NCBI GenBank assembly: GCA_019912665.1 | Contig: JAIOIE010000018.1 | Span: forward strand, 62,001-126,000 | Source of the DNA: Deltaproteobacteria bacterium | GTDB lineage: Bacteria > Desulfobacterota > GWC2-55-46 | Direction: 5' to 3' | DNA: 64,000 nt | Part shown: piece by piece, positions 16,954-25,884 of the stretch | Position numbering within the stretch: position 1 is the first letter of the stretch | How the letters are laid out: the number at the start of each line of letters is the position of its first letter | Translations under genes and position numbers: made by a program | Notes under the pieces: generated by a model | Databases searched by the model: none | What the model saw: only the letters and a program-made list of their open reading frames with translations | What the model was told of the DNA's origin: nothing

Positions 16954-17076
16954 CTCTCAAGGCTAAAACCGGGGTTCGTCAAATTTGCAGGACAGCAAAT
17001 TTGGACTTCGAGCGAAGCGAGAAGCCCAAAGGGCCGAGCCCATGGATGGGCGAGGTCAATCCCCGTAGGACCGCCA
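16954..17076 (+). repeat. 3' half of tRNA-Glu(CTC), att-like direct repeat copy 2, interrupted
   Basis: The same tRNA 3' half as at 11655-11698: CTCTCAA, GGCTA, AAAC, CGGGG, TTCG, then a 79-base insertion, then AAT, CCCCG, TAGGACC, G, CCA. Identity outside the insertion is complete over the tRNA part. A further 10 bases upstream are also shared apart from one change. No 5' half is present. Together the two copies bracket the Kai operon in direct orientation. Confidence 0.85.
16979..17057. mobile_element. 79-bp multi-hairpin insertion in the tRNA T-loop
   Basis: Comparison with the uninterrupted copy defines the ends precisely: the insertion lies between TTCG and AAT of the T-loop and both begins and ends with TC. 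It is almost wholly made of hairpins: CAAATTTGC with GCAAATTTG (16980-17003, 9 bp perfect), GCCC-AAA-GGGC (17024-17034), and GCCCAT-GG-ATGGGC (17038-17051), plus a CTTC/GAAG pairing. It encodes no protein. It looks like a small non-autonomous palindromic element; the family is unknown to me. Confidence 0.65.
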
Positions 17077-17081
17077 GAAAA

Positions 17082-17112
17082 AAGGGGTTACGCTATGCGT
17101 AGCCTTTTTTTA
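17082..17112 (+). terminator. Terminator hairpin downstream of tRNA-Glu remnant 2
   Basis: GGGGTTACGC, a three-base loop, GCGTAGCC and a run of seven Ts. It is a slightly degraded version of the hairpin after remnant 1. Confidence 0.7.
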
Positions 17113-17294
17113 CCTGCTGTCACGAAATCTTTTCGAGCAAAATCGAGTGCACATCTTATTCCGGCCATCTTTCGCTGCATATTTTTTTGCAATGAGATGG
17201 CCGGGTTCGCTTATAAGTACTCCGATGAAGGTACTCTTCAGGACGGAATCGATATCCGGCTGCAAGGGCCGGAGTACGTGCATAAAAATGAAAT

Positions 17295-17323
17295 AAGGGG
17301 CCGGCCCACAAGGCCGGCCCCTT
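17295..17323 (-). terminator. Terminator of the beta-helix gene
   Basis: A 12-bp perfect stem AAGGGGCCGGCC/GGCCGGCCCCTT with loop CACAA just after the stop codon. On the minus strand it is followed by a T-rich stretch. It is nearly symmetrical and may work both ways. Confidence 0.85.
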
Positions 17324-17334
17324 ATTCCGTTCTT

Positions 17335-18672
17335 TCACTCTATGCTAAGCGTTGGCGCCTCCGGCGTTGTCGTAACGCTTGTCTTCCCTCCGAACTGGAA
17401 CGCGCCCCTGTCCCAGATGCCGTTGCTCCCGCGTGCGATACCGAACATGTCTACATCGAAAGGCGATGAGAGCTTGAGTCCCGACGTCGTGGACGCCTTC
17501 AGCCTGTAGTCCTTCCCGGCATAGTTCACGAACGGGTTGATGGAGGATACCTGCGCATTGGACTCGCCGTGACTGTTGCTATCAAACCAGTTGTAGTTAT
17601 GGCTTCCCCTTATTGAGCGCGGGTTGGTGTTGTAGAACAGGTTATTCTGGACGACAACATCCGAGAGGTTGCCTATCGGGAATATGGAAGCCGCATCCGA
17701 CGGGTTCGAGTCGTTGATGTTTACGAAGGTGTTATTGAATATGCGGGCGTTCTTTATAAGCATCCACGAATGGCTCCAGCTGCCTACGGCGCCGTTGTTC
17801 GCGGTATTGCCCCAGTTCTTCGTCCACTCGAATACGTTGCCGTAAATATAGAGGTTGCTCGAGACGCTCTGGGCGGCTGAGGACACGACGCCGCCGAATA
17901 TGAGCCCGCCGGTACTCTTCCAGTCAAGCATGTGATTATAGCGGACCGTGACATTACTGACCTGCCTTGCTGAAAACAGCTCGGAGTGGTTGGACGAGCT
18001 CCAGTTTATGCCATTCCTCTCCATCCTGTTATACTCGAAGAGGATGTTGGACCACTTGATCGGATAGAAGATGGTCCTCGCGGAGTCATGGAGCCAGCAG
18101 TACTGGATTATAAGGTCATTGCCGCCGCTGATGGCATATATCAGGTCTCCAGTGGCGCTTGTTGTAGATGCGCCGACCAGGTTATTGAAGTAAATTTCGG
18201 CATGGCGTATCCTTATGCCTGTGACGTTGCCGATGGTTATGAGCTTGCCGGTGCCTGAGGCCGCAGCCGTTATCTTAAAGCCATGACCAGAGGTCCAGGA
18301 CCCGGGCCCTCCGCCAACCCTGCCGTCAAGGTCGTAGTAGCCCGTCGTGAACTTGAGATTGCCGAAGGTGGCCGTCCCTGCATACGCGGAGTTCCAGCCG
18401 GTGTTTGTCCCGTGGTCGGCCGCGGTCGCCTTCCTAATGTAGATATAAGTAGACCCGGCCTGAGCGTCATCAAAAGTATAGCCGCCGTAAGAGCCCGCGG
18501 CTATATAGTAGATATCGCCACGGACTAGTGTGGCTGGAAGCTTCGGCAACGCGTTGGCCCAGTCTGAGCCGTTCCCTGTGGCGCCCGCCCTTACATAATG
18601 GACGGCGGCGTCAGCCAGGGTCGGCACGGCGCTCAGGACAAAAAGCGCCAGGACGATAAAGCATTTCTTCAT
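17335..18672 (-). CDS. Secreted right-handed parallel beta-helix protein
   Basis: A 445-residue exported protein. The signal peptide is residues 1-23 (MKKCFIVLALFVLSAVPTLA, then DAA). The mature part starts VHYVRAGATGNGSDWANALP, a common opening of secreted beta-helix proteins, and continues with repeated short strands typical of pectate-lyase-like helices (IRIRHAEIYFNN, LIIQYCWLHDSA, VTVRYNHMLDW, LYIYGNVFEW, ARIFNNTFVNI, VVVQNNLFYN). No catalytic triad is evident. It may bind or process polysaccharide at the cell surface. The ATG at 18672 has AAGGAGG upstream; a longer frame to 18732 is rejected. It ends shortly after TPEAPTLSIE, which may be the stub of a longer C-terminal region. Confidence 0.85.
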   Translation of the reverse strand: MKKCFIVLALFVLSAVPTLADAAVHYVRAGATGNGSDWANALPKLPATLVRGDIYYIAAGSYGGYTFDDAQAGSTYIYIRKATAADHGTNTGWNSAYAGTATFGNLKFTTGYYDLDGRVGGGPGSWTSGHGFKITAAASGTGKLITIGNVTGIRIRHAEIYFNNLVGASTTSATGDLIYAISGGNDLIIQYCWLHDSARTIFYPIKWSNILFEYNRMERNGINWSSSNHSELFSARQVSNVTVRYNHMLDWKSTGGLIFGGVVSSAAQSVSSNLYIYGNVFEWTKNWGNTANNGAVGSWSHSWMLIKNARIFNNTFVNINDSNPSDAASIFPIGNLSDVVVQNNLFYNTNPRSIRGSHNYNWFDSNSHGESNAQVSSINPFVNYAGKDYRLKASTTSGLKLSSPFDVDMFGIARGSNGIWDRGAFQFGGKTSVTTTPEAPTLSIE

Positions 18673-18750
18673 AGTGACAGCCTCCTTGCTGATGAATCGA
18701 AAAAAAATCTTTTTATGCAGGAAAGGATACAATAGAGTAGTCCTGGAAAA

Positions 18751-18766
18751 TGTGATTTAAATCACC
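18751..18766 (-). promoter_or_regulatory. CRP/FNR-like operator
   Basis: TGTGATTTAAATCACC contains a perfect 14-bp palindrome (GTGATTT/AAATCAC) and matches the CRP consensus TGTGA-N6-TCACA at nine of ten positions. It lies about 80 bases upstream of the beta-helix start. A Crp/Fnr-family regulator is encoded at 29993-30706, though its binding site is not known. Confidence 0.5.
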
Positions 18767-18960
18767 ATATTACGCGTTTAACTTGAGGAATATTATTAAC
18801 GGGACCCCATATACTTACAATTCAATTCAGTCTTCTTCAATGCGGCAAGGGACCGGACATTAAAGCATCCATGAAAATCATATCAGGCTCTGCTTCGGGC
18901 ATCGGTGCCATCTAATGAGCACAGTAGGGACAATTTCCCTTTTAATTTATACAAAATACC

Positions 18961-19284
18961 GTGGCCGGAAAATATACTCCCCCTGACAAACGTGTCGAAT
19001 TTTCATACACGATTTCACAGGATTTCACTCTTTTTATCCTTATGGAGAGAAGGGACATAACAATTTGGAAGAAGGAACTCGAATGGATTGCCGCCCGTGG
19101 GGGAATGGCACTGCTTAACACGCATCCCGATTACATGAACTTTAACGGAAGTAAGCTCGGTATTGAAGAATACCCTTCTGACTATTACAGAGAATTTCTA
19201 AGTTACGTAAAATCTCGCAATGATGGCGAATACTGGCTGGCCCTACCCGTGGAGGTTGCGCATTATATGAAAAATATGCCCTAA
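18961..19284 (+). pseudogene. Truncated polysaccharide deacetylase, C-terminal remnant
   Basis: A 107-codon frame from GTG whose residues from about 13 on match the C-terminal part of polysaccharide deacetylases (SYTISQDFTLFILMER, WKKELEWIAARGGMALLNTH, then PDYM). The catalytic N-terminal domain, with its metal-binding Asp and His residues, is missing, and an in-frame stop lies just upstream. There is no ribosome-binding site. It is best read as the surviving end of a deleted gene, in keeping with a rearranged zone next to the integration junction. The 288 bases between it and the beta-helix gene hold only the CRP-like site. Confidence 0.75.
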
Positions 19285-19331
19285 TTCGAATCCTCGTAAC
19301 AGTTTCAGGCCATATACCCCGGAATTTCCCC

Positions 19332-21308
19332 CTACGCCTGGTTCAGTATCTTCCTTATGGCGTCCATGTGCTCCCGTATCCTCTCGGCCGGAACATAGGC
19401 CTTTTTCGTGACGAACGCCGCGTCTATCTCCGCTATGAAGCGCGAAGGCAGCTGCGAAGAGGTCTCCTTGCCGCTCGTGCGGTGCTTGGCCGAGGTGAGG
19501 AAGAGGAGCCTCCTTGCGCGGGTCATTCCCACGTAGCAGAGCCTCCGTTCCTCCTCTTCGGTCTCCTCGTCGATGCTCCTCTTGTGCGGGAAAAGACCCT
19601 CCTCCATGCCCACCATGAAGACGACCGGGAACTCGAGCCCCTTGGCCGAGTGGATGGTCATCAAAGTCACCCTGTTGTGCTTGTCCTCGACCTGGTCCGC
19701 GTCGCTCATGAGGGACACGAGATTAAGGTAGTCGGCAAGGCTCGCCTTCGGGTGCGCCTCGACGTATTTCTTGACCGACGCAACGAGGCCCTGCAGGTTC
19801 TTTACGCGCACGTCAGCCTCCTCAGTCCGTTTCCTCGCCCAGAAGTCCTCGTAGCCGGTTAAGTCGAGCACCCTTCCGACAAAATCATGGAGAGGCATAC
19901 CCGGCATCTCCTCGCGGAGCATCTCGAAGGTGCCTATGAAGTCGCTTGCGTCCTGGTTCAACGCGCCCTCTTTTCTGGCCTTTCGGAAGGCCTCGTAAAG
20001 GGAGGCGTCGTGGGCGTCGCTTATCCTGTGCACCTTTTCAAGCGTGGCCTTTCCGATGCCCCTTGGCGGCACGTTCACTATCCGGAGGAAGTTTAGCGAA
20101 TCGTCGGGGTTCTGTATGGCCTTCAAGTAGGCAAGGCTGTCCTTTATCTCGCGCCTGTCGAAAAACCTGAAGCCGCCGATTATCGTATAGGGTATGCCCT
20201 CCTCGAAAAAAAGCTCCTCAAAAGGCCTCGACTGCGTGTTGGTCCTGTAAAGGATGGTACAGTCCTTGAACTTCATGGCGGGGTCTGAAGCCTTGAGCCT
20301 CTTTATCTCCTTCACGACAAAACGGGCCTCTTCGTCCTCGTTCAGGCATTCCTCATACGTTACGGGCTCACCTTGCCCGTTCCCTGTCCAGAGGTTCTTT
20401 TCAATCCTGTCCTCGTTATTCATTATGACCGAGTTGGCGGCCCCGAGGATGTTGCTTGTAGAGCGGTAGTTCTGCTCGAGCTTGATTACGACGGCGTCCT
20501 TATAGTCTTCCTGGAACTTGAGGATGTTTTCGATTGACGCCCCCCTCCAGCCGTATATGGACTGGTCGGGGTCGCCGACCGCGCAGAGGTCCGCCTGCCC
20601 GGAAGCAAGAAGCCTCGTCATCGTGTACTGAGACCTGTTGGTGTCCTGGTACTCGTCAATGAGTATGGAAGAGAACCTGTCCCGGTATTTTCTGAGGGCC
20701 GCCTCGTTTGTATTCAAAAGCTCGATGGGCTTCATGATGAGGTCGCCGAAGTCGACCGCGTTCATGGCCCGTAGCTTCCTCTGATAGGCGCGGTATATCG
20801 GAGCGATTGCGTCCCTCAGGTCCGATTCCCCTCTCCTCGCGTACTCGTCGGGCGAGAGGCAGTTGTTCTTGGCAAGGTTTATCTCCCAGAGGACGGTCTT
20901 GTACGGCAGGTCCTTGTTGTTCATCGAGAGCTCGGACATGACGTAATTCACGAGAAGGAGCTGCTCCTCCTCGTCGTAGATAGTCAGGCTGGATTTCAGC
21001 CCGAAATGCCTCGCCTCCTCCCTTATAATCCGGAGGCCGATGGTGTGGAACGTCCCCGCCCAGATCCTTTCGGCCCTCTCTCCTATGAGTTTCTCAAGCC
21101 GTTCCTTTATCTCCTGGGCCGCCTTGTTCGTAAAGGTGACCGCCAGGATGCTCTCGGGCCTGACCTTCTTATCCAGTACGAGATGGGCAATCCGCGAGGT
21201 GAGGACTTTCGTCTTCCCGCTCCCGGCTCCGGCCAGAACAAGGAGAGGGCCTTTTCCGTATCTAGCCGCCCTGAGCTGCAGGGGGTTAAGGGATTTCAGG
21301 TAACTCAT
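19332..21308 (-). CDS. UvrD/Rep/PcrA-family superfamily 1 DNA helicase
   Basis: A 658-residue SF1A helicase that unwinds DNA 3'-5' in repair and replication restart. All motifs are present: Q-motif LNPLQLRAA, Walker A AGAGSGKT (26-33), TFTNKAA, DEYQDTN, GDPDQSIYGWRGA, EQNYRST, TIHSAKGLEF and YVGMTRA. The length is between Rep and PcrA/UvrD. The short C terminus lacks an obvious UvrD Tudor-like tail, so Rep is possible. It ends 27 bases before an open region and is transcribed after the ABC-F gene, with a 54-base gap, so the two may be cotranscribed. Confidence 0.95.
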   Translation of the reverse strand: MSYLKSLNPLQLRAARYGKGPLLVLAGAGSGKTKVLTSRIAHLVLDKKVRPESILAVTFTNKAAQEIKERLEKLIGERAERIWAGTFHTIGLRIIREEARHFGLKSSLTIYDEEEQLLLVNYVMSELSMNNKDLPYKTVLWEINLAKNNCLSPDEYARRGESDLRDAIAPIYRAYQRKLRAMNAVDFGDLIMKPIELLNTNEAALRKYRDRFSSILIDEYQDTNRSQYTMTRLLASGQADLCAVGDPDQSIYGWRGASIENILKFQEDYKDAVVIKLEQNYRSTSNILGAANSVIMNNEDRIEKNLWTGNGQGEPVTYEECLNEDEEARFVVKEIKRLKASDPAMKFKDCTILYRTNTQSRPFEELFFEEGIPYTIIGGFRFFDRREIKDSLAYLKAIQNPDDSLNFLRIVNVPPRGIGKATLEKVHRISDAHDASLYEAFRKARKEGALNQDASDFIGTFEMLREEMPGMPLHDFVGRVLDLTGYEDFWARKRTEEADVRVKNLQGLVASVKKYVEAHPKASLADYLNLVSLMSDADQVEDKHNRVTLMTIHSAKGLEFPVVFMVGMEEGLFPHKRSIDEETEEEERRLCYVGMTRARRLLFLTSAKHRTSGKETSSQLPSRFIAEIDAAFVTKKAYVPAERIREHMDAIRKILNQA

Positions 21309-21362
21309 TTCAGCCTTTCCAGTAAAAATGATGAATGCGTCTTATTGAGGCATCGAATGCGC

Positions 21363-23270
21363 CTAAACCTGGCCTCTGCCCGAGGCCGCATCATTTCGCG
21401 ACTCAAGCTCTTCCCATCTCGAATAAAGGGCCTTTAGCTCCGCTTCTATCTCCCCGGCCCTCGTCTGTGCCTCGGCGGTCTTCTGTCCTCCCTGCTTGTA
21501 GAAGCCGGGGTCCGCCATTGCGGCGTATAAGGAATTCTGCTCGGCTTCGAGCGCCTCTATTCTGCCGGGCAGGTCCTTAAGCTCCCTATCCTCCTTGAAA
21601 CTGAGCTTTAATGGCTTCTCCTTTTTCGGCCTCTCCTGCCTTTCCTTCCTCCCGCCCTTTTCCGGAATGGCGGGAGGCCTCTGGCTCAACCAGTCGTCGT
21701 ATCCGCCTACGTACTCGTTCAAGCCGCCGTTCTCGAATACGATAGTGCTCGTGACGGTGTTATTGAGGAATGCCCTGTCGTGGCTTACTATGAGGACCGT
21801 CCCGGCGTACTCGACGATTATATTTTCAAGCAGGTCGAGAGTTTCGATGTCGAGGTCGTTAGTCGGTTCGTCCATGACAAGGAGGTTCGAAGGTTTCGAG
21901 AATAGCTTCGCGAGCAAAAGCCTGTTCCTCTCGCCGCCCGAGAGCGCCTTTACCGGGGTCCTCGACCTCTCCGGCGAGAAAAGGAAGTCCTGGAGATAGC
22001 CGATCACATGCCGGGGCTTCCCGTATATCGTTATTGTGTCGTTCCCTTCGCCGACGTTCTCCTGGACCGTCTTTTCCCCATCGAGCGCGGCCCTGTGCTG
22101 GTCGAAATAGGAGACCTCGAGGCGGCTCCCCAGCCGTACCGTGCCCGAAGCGGGCTTGAGCTTTCCGAGAAGAAGGTTGATGAGAGTGGTTTTCCCGGAG
22201 CCGTTAGGGCCGATTATGCCGACCTTGTCTCCCCTCATTATGACGGTCGAGAAGCCTTCTATGGCCGGGCCCTTTCCGTTCCCGTACGAGAAGCTTACGT
22301 CCTTTGCCTCTATTACGAGCCTTCCTGAAAGCTCGGCGTCCTGCGATCTTATCCTGGCGCTCCCTTCGAGCTCGCGCCGCTCCCTGCGGCGCTTTCTCAT
22401 CTCGATCAATGCCCTTACCCTGCCCTCGTTCCTGGTCCTCCGGGCCTTTATGCCCTGGCGCACCCAGGCCTCTTCCTCCGAGAGCTTCTTGTCGAAGAGG
22501 GCGTTCTCCCGGGCCTCGGCGTAAAGGAGGGATTCCTTGCGTTCGATGTACTCCCCGTAGCCGCATTGCCAGTTGATGAGCCGTCCCCTGTCGAGCTCGA
22601 TTATCCTCGTCGCCGCCTTCTGCATGAGCATCCTGTCATGGGTGACGAAGAGCAGGGTCCCCCTGTAGCCGAGGATGAAATCCTCGAGCCAGCTTATGGA
22701 CTCCATGTCGAGGTGGTTTGTCGGCTCATCGAGGAGAAGGATATCCGGCTCGGCCACGAGGGCCCTGCCGAGAAGCACCCTTCTCTTGTATCCTCCTGAA
22801 AGCTCCGAGAACTCCGCCTTGTCCGGGAGCCTGAGCCTGGAGACGACAGCCTCTACCCTCTGGGCGGCCTGCCAGGAGCCCTTTGCCTCCAGCTCATGGT
22901 GGACCCTCTCAAGCTCGGCCATGGCCTTTTCCCCTCCGCCATCGAGGGCGGAAAGGGCGGCGTGATACTCCGCCAGAAGCCCGTGTATGTCGCCGAGGCC
23001 GCCTGTGATAATGTCGAAGACGGTCCCTTGCAGGTCTTTCGGGACCTCCTGGGACAGGATAGCCGCCTTAAGCCCGGGAGCGCGCGTTATCTCGCCCCCG
23101 TCCGGTTTGAGCTCGCCGCTCAAAAGGCGCATGAGGGTTGTCTTCCCCGCCCCGTTACGCCCGACCAGGCAGAGGCGCTCGCCTCTCTCAATCTGCAGGT
23201 CGACCCCGTCGAGGAGCATGGGGTTTCCGAACCCCAGCTTCAAATTTCTAAGGTTTATCAGTGCCATCAT
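21363..23270 (-). CDS. uup: ABC-F family ATPase (Uup-like)
   Basis: A 635-residue duplicated ABC ATPase without membrane domains. NBD1 has GRNGAGKTTL, LSGGYKRR and LLLDEPTNHLDMESI. The inter-domain linker is strongly basic (about residues 240-320). NBD2 has GPNGSGKTTL, LSGGERNR and VMDEPTNDLDIETL. A charged coiled-coil follows from about residue 540 to the end, the feature that distinguishes Uup from EttA. Such proteins act on ribosomes or branched DNA. GAGAGG precedes two adjacent ATGs, so the start may be 23267. Confidence 0.92.
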   Translation of the reverse strand: MMALINLRNLKLGFGNPMLLDGVDLQIERGERLCLVGRNGAGKTTLMRLLSGELKPDGGEITRAPGLKAAILSQEVPKDLQGTVFDIITGGLGDIHGLLAEYHAALSALDGGGEKAMAELERVHHELEAKGSWQAAQRVEAVVSRLRLPDKAEFSELSGGYKRRVLLGRALVAEPDILLLDEPTNHLDMESISWLEDFILGYRGTLLFVTHDRMLMQKAATRIIELDRGRLINWQCGYGEYIERKESLLYAEARENALFDKKLSEEEAWVRQGIKARRTRNEGRVRALIEMRKRRRERRELEGSARIRSQDAELSGRLVIEAKDVSFSYGNGKGPAIEGFSTVIMRGDKVGIIGPNGSGKTTLINLLLGKLKPASGTVRLGSRLEVSYFDQHRAALDGEKTVQENVGEGNDTITIYGKPRHVIGYLQDFLFSPERSRTPVKALSGGERNRLLLAKLFSKPSNLLVMDEPTNDLDIETLDLLENIIVEYAGTVLIVSHDRAFLNNTVTSTIVFENGGLNEYVGGYDDWLSQRPPAIPEKGGRKERQERPKKEKPLKLSFKEDRELKDLPGRIEALEAEQNSLYAAMADPGFYKQGGQKTAEAQTRAGEIEAELKALYSRWEELESRNDAASGRGQV

Positions 23271-23528
23271 CCTCTCTGCAATATAGCGACCATGCCGGAC
23301 CCTTAATACTAAACTCAGCTAGAATCAAAGACAAGCCCAACCTGCAGGATATGCAAAAAATTTTGAGGGTTAGCGCTTAAGGCATTCCGCTCTGAAACAG
23401 GTGAAAAGGCATGCTAGAAAAACGGGGGCATGGATTCCGCAAGTAGCTGATTTTTAAAATGTTTTTTGCCGAGGACGGCATATGGTAAAATTTAGATAGT
23501 TGAAAGATACTTTCAGAACTCCAATATC
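23271..23528. other. Divergent promoter region, no gene
   Basis: 258 bases between the minus-strand ABC-F gene and the plus-strand MEDS kinase. A TAAAAT element sits at about 23485 with no good -35 partner. I see no other feature. Confidence 0.4.
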
Positions 23529-25883
23529 ATGGGCCTGCAAAAAGGAAATAACGAAAAAGAGCTCCAGGAAGCCATCGGCAGGCTCGGCCTGCACGATCAC
23601 CTGTGCCTCATCTACGAGACCAGAGAGGAGCAGTTCTCCTCCGTAATCCCGTTCATCCGCATCGGGCTCGAAAGGGGCGAAAGGTGCGTCTACATAATAG
23701 GCGAAAACACCGTTGAATCCGTTCTCGATGCAATGGAACGGGACGGGATAGATACTGCCGGCGCCCTTGAATCCGGCGCCCTGGTGATTGCCGCTGAACG
23801 CGAGGCTTATCTCCCTCATGGCTATTTCGACCCTGACCTGGCGATCCGGTTCCTCAAGGAAAATACCGACACGGCGATAAAGGCGGGCTACTCCGCCCTG
23901 AGGGTGACCGGCGAGATGACCTGGGCACTCGGTGACTACCCCGGCGCGGACCGACTTATCGAGTACGAGGCCAGGCTCAACTATTTCCTGACGGATGAGC
24001 GGGCGCTTGCGATCTGCCAGTATAACCGGAACCGCTTCAAGCCCGAGATCATCCTGGATGTCATAAAGACCCACCCTGATGTGATTTACGGCAACATCGT
24101 ATGCGATAACCAATTTTACGTGCCGCCTGATGAATTCCTTAGGCCGGGTCAGCAAGGGCTGGAGGTCGACAGGCTGCTTGGAGCTATTTCGTCCAGGGCA
24201 AAGCGCACTGCTGAGCTTAAAAGGACCAATGCGCTTTTGCAGCGCGAAATAAACGAGCGCAGGCGCGTAGAGGAAATGGCCAGGGAATCCGAGGAAAAGT
24301 TCAGGATAATAGCGGACAACACCTATGACTGGGAATTCTGGCTTGGCACGGACGGCAATTACATCTATGTGTCTCCCTCTTGCGAGCGGATATCAGGCCA
24401 TTCCCCGGGCGAATTCCTGGCCGACCCAGGACTGCGGATGCGCCTTATTCATCCTGAGGACAAGCCCGCCTTCATGGAACACCTGCATAATGTCGAAAAA
24501 AAGGAGCCCGGAGAGGTCGAGTACAGGATCTTCCGTCCGGACGGGAGCATACGCTGGGTCGGACACGCGTGCCAGCCGATTCATGGCAGGAACGGGGAAT
24601 TTCTCGGCACTCGCGGCAGCAACCGCGACATTACCGAAAGCAAGCTTTCCAGCGATGCCCTTGAAGCCAGCGAACGGAAATACAAGGCCCTTTTCGATTC
24701 CATGCTGAACGGGTTCTCGCTCCATGAGATCATACTCGACGAGGACGGCAGGCCTTGCGACTATCGCTTTCTTGACGTAAACCGCGCCTTCGAAGAGCTT
24801 ACCGGGCTTAGGAAAGAGGATATCGTGGGTAAGAGGGTGCTTGAGGTGCTCCCCGAAACCGAGCGTTACTGGATCGACATTTTCGGCGAAGTCGCCATAA
24901 ACGGCAAGGCCGCCCATTTCGAAAATTACTCCAAGGAATTCGGCAAATACTTTGAAGTGGTCGCCTACAGTCCTTTTAAAGGCGTTTTCGCAACCGTCTT
25001 CGCGGACATAACTGCCCGCAAGACTGCCGAGGAAGCCCTGAGGCGGCACAAGGAGGAGCTGGAATCTCTTGTAAAGGACAGGACTGCCGAGCTGGTTTCG
25101 GCAAACGCGTCGCTTAGGAAGGAGGTCGCTGTAAGGATGGGGGCAGAAGATGAACTCCGAAAAGCTGTAGACGCCCTGGCTCGCTCCAACAAGGATCTCG
25201 AGCAGTTCGCCTACATAGCATCGCACGATCTGCAGGAGCCCCTCCGGATGGTATCTGGCTTTTTACAGCTCCTCGAATCAAGGTACAGGGGCAGGCTCGA
25301 CGAGAGCGCGGACATGTATATCCATTATGCCGTGGACGGCGCCAAAAGGATGCATTCGCTAATTGAAGACCTTCTGCATTATTCGCGCGTGGCCACGAGG
25401 GGAAAATCATTTGAGCCGTTAGACTGCAATCTCGTTTTCCAGAAAGTCCTTCAGAGCCTCGCTTTCATGATAGAAGAGAGCGGGGCGGTAATCGAGAACA
25501 CCCCACTGCCCGTACTCGCCGCGGACGAATCGCAGATTTTCCAGCTTTTCCAGAACCTGCTCAGCAATGCAATAAAATTCAGGAAACCCGGCGAGCCTCC
25601 GCTGATACGAGTTTCCGCCGAGCTTAGAGACGGTGAATGGATATTCTCAGTCCGCGACGAGGGAATCGGGATTGACCCTGAATACAAAGAGCGCATATTC
25701 ACGCTCTTCCAGCGCCTGCATGGAAAAGAGTACCCCGGCTCTGGGATTGGACTCGCGGTCTGCAAAAGGATCATCGAGCGCCATAACGGCAGGATATGGG
25801 TGGAATCGGCGCCGGGCAAAGGGGCCGAATTCCTCTTTACCATCCCGGAGGAGATAAAGGACGAGAAGCGCAAGGCGGCTTGA
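23529..25883 (+). CDS. MEDS-PAS-PAS sensor histidine kinase
   Basis: A soluble 784-residue kinase. Residues 15-190 are a MEDS (DcmR-like sensory) domain, recognised from HDHLCLIYETREEQFSSVIPF (key start) and GYSALRVTGEMTWAL. Two PAS domains follow (about 255-375 and 380-500), then a coiled-coil linker. The phosphoacceptor is H566 in YIASHDLQEPLRMV, the phytochrome-like HisKA type. The HATPase domain has NLLSNAIKFR, DEGIGIDP and GSGIGLAVCKRI. MEDS domains bind methanogenic or hydrocarbon-derived ligands in some proteins; here the ligand is unknown. It is convergent with a receiver protein gene one base away, its likely partner. Confidence 0.92.
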   Translation: MGLQKGNNEKELQEAIGRLGLHDHLCLIYETREEQFSSVIPFIRIGLERGERCVYIIGENTVESVLDAMERDGIDTAGALESGALVIAAEREAYLPHGYFDPDLAIRFLKENTDTAIKAGYSALRVTGEMTWALGDYPGADRLIEYEARLNYFLTDERALAICQYNRNRFKPEIILDVIKTHPDVIYGNIVCDNQFYVPPDEFLRPGQQGLEVDRLLGAISSRAKRTAELKRTNALLQREINERRRVEEMARESEEKFRIIADNTYDWEFWLGTDGNYIYVSPSCERISGHSPGEFLADPGLRMRLIHPEDKPAFMEHLHNVEKKEPGEVEYRIFRPDGSIRWVGHACQPIHGRNGEFLGTRGSNRDITESKLSSDALEASERKYKALFDSMLNGFSLHEIILDEDGRPCDYRFLDVNRAFEELTGLRKEDIVGKRVLEVLPETERYWIDIFGEVAINGKAAHFENYSKEFGKYFEVVAYSPFKGVFATVFADITARKTAEEALRRHKEELESLVKDRTAELVSANASLRKEVAVRMGAEDELRKAVDALARSNKDLEQFAYIASHDLQEPLRMVSGFLQLLESRYRGRLDESADMYIHYAVDGAKRMHSLIEDLLHYSRVATRGKSFEPLDCNLVFQKVLQSLAFMIEESGAVIENTPLPVLAADESQIFQLFQNLLSNAIKFRKPGEPPLIRVSAELRDGEWIFSVRDEGIGIDPEYKERIFTLFQRLHGKEYPGSGIGLAVCKRIIERHNGRIWVESAPGKGAEFLFTIPEEIKDEKRKAA

Positions 25884-25884
25884 A

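Larger units (their letters stand above)
16680..17334. other. Gene-free region with integration junction
   Basis: About 650 bases between the Kai operon and the beta-helix gene. It contains the Kai promoter candidate, the interrupted tRNA-Glu half and its terminator, and the terminator of the beta-helix gene (17295-17323). Between 17113 and 17294 I see nothing recognisable. Confidence 0.6.
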
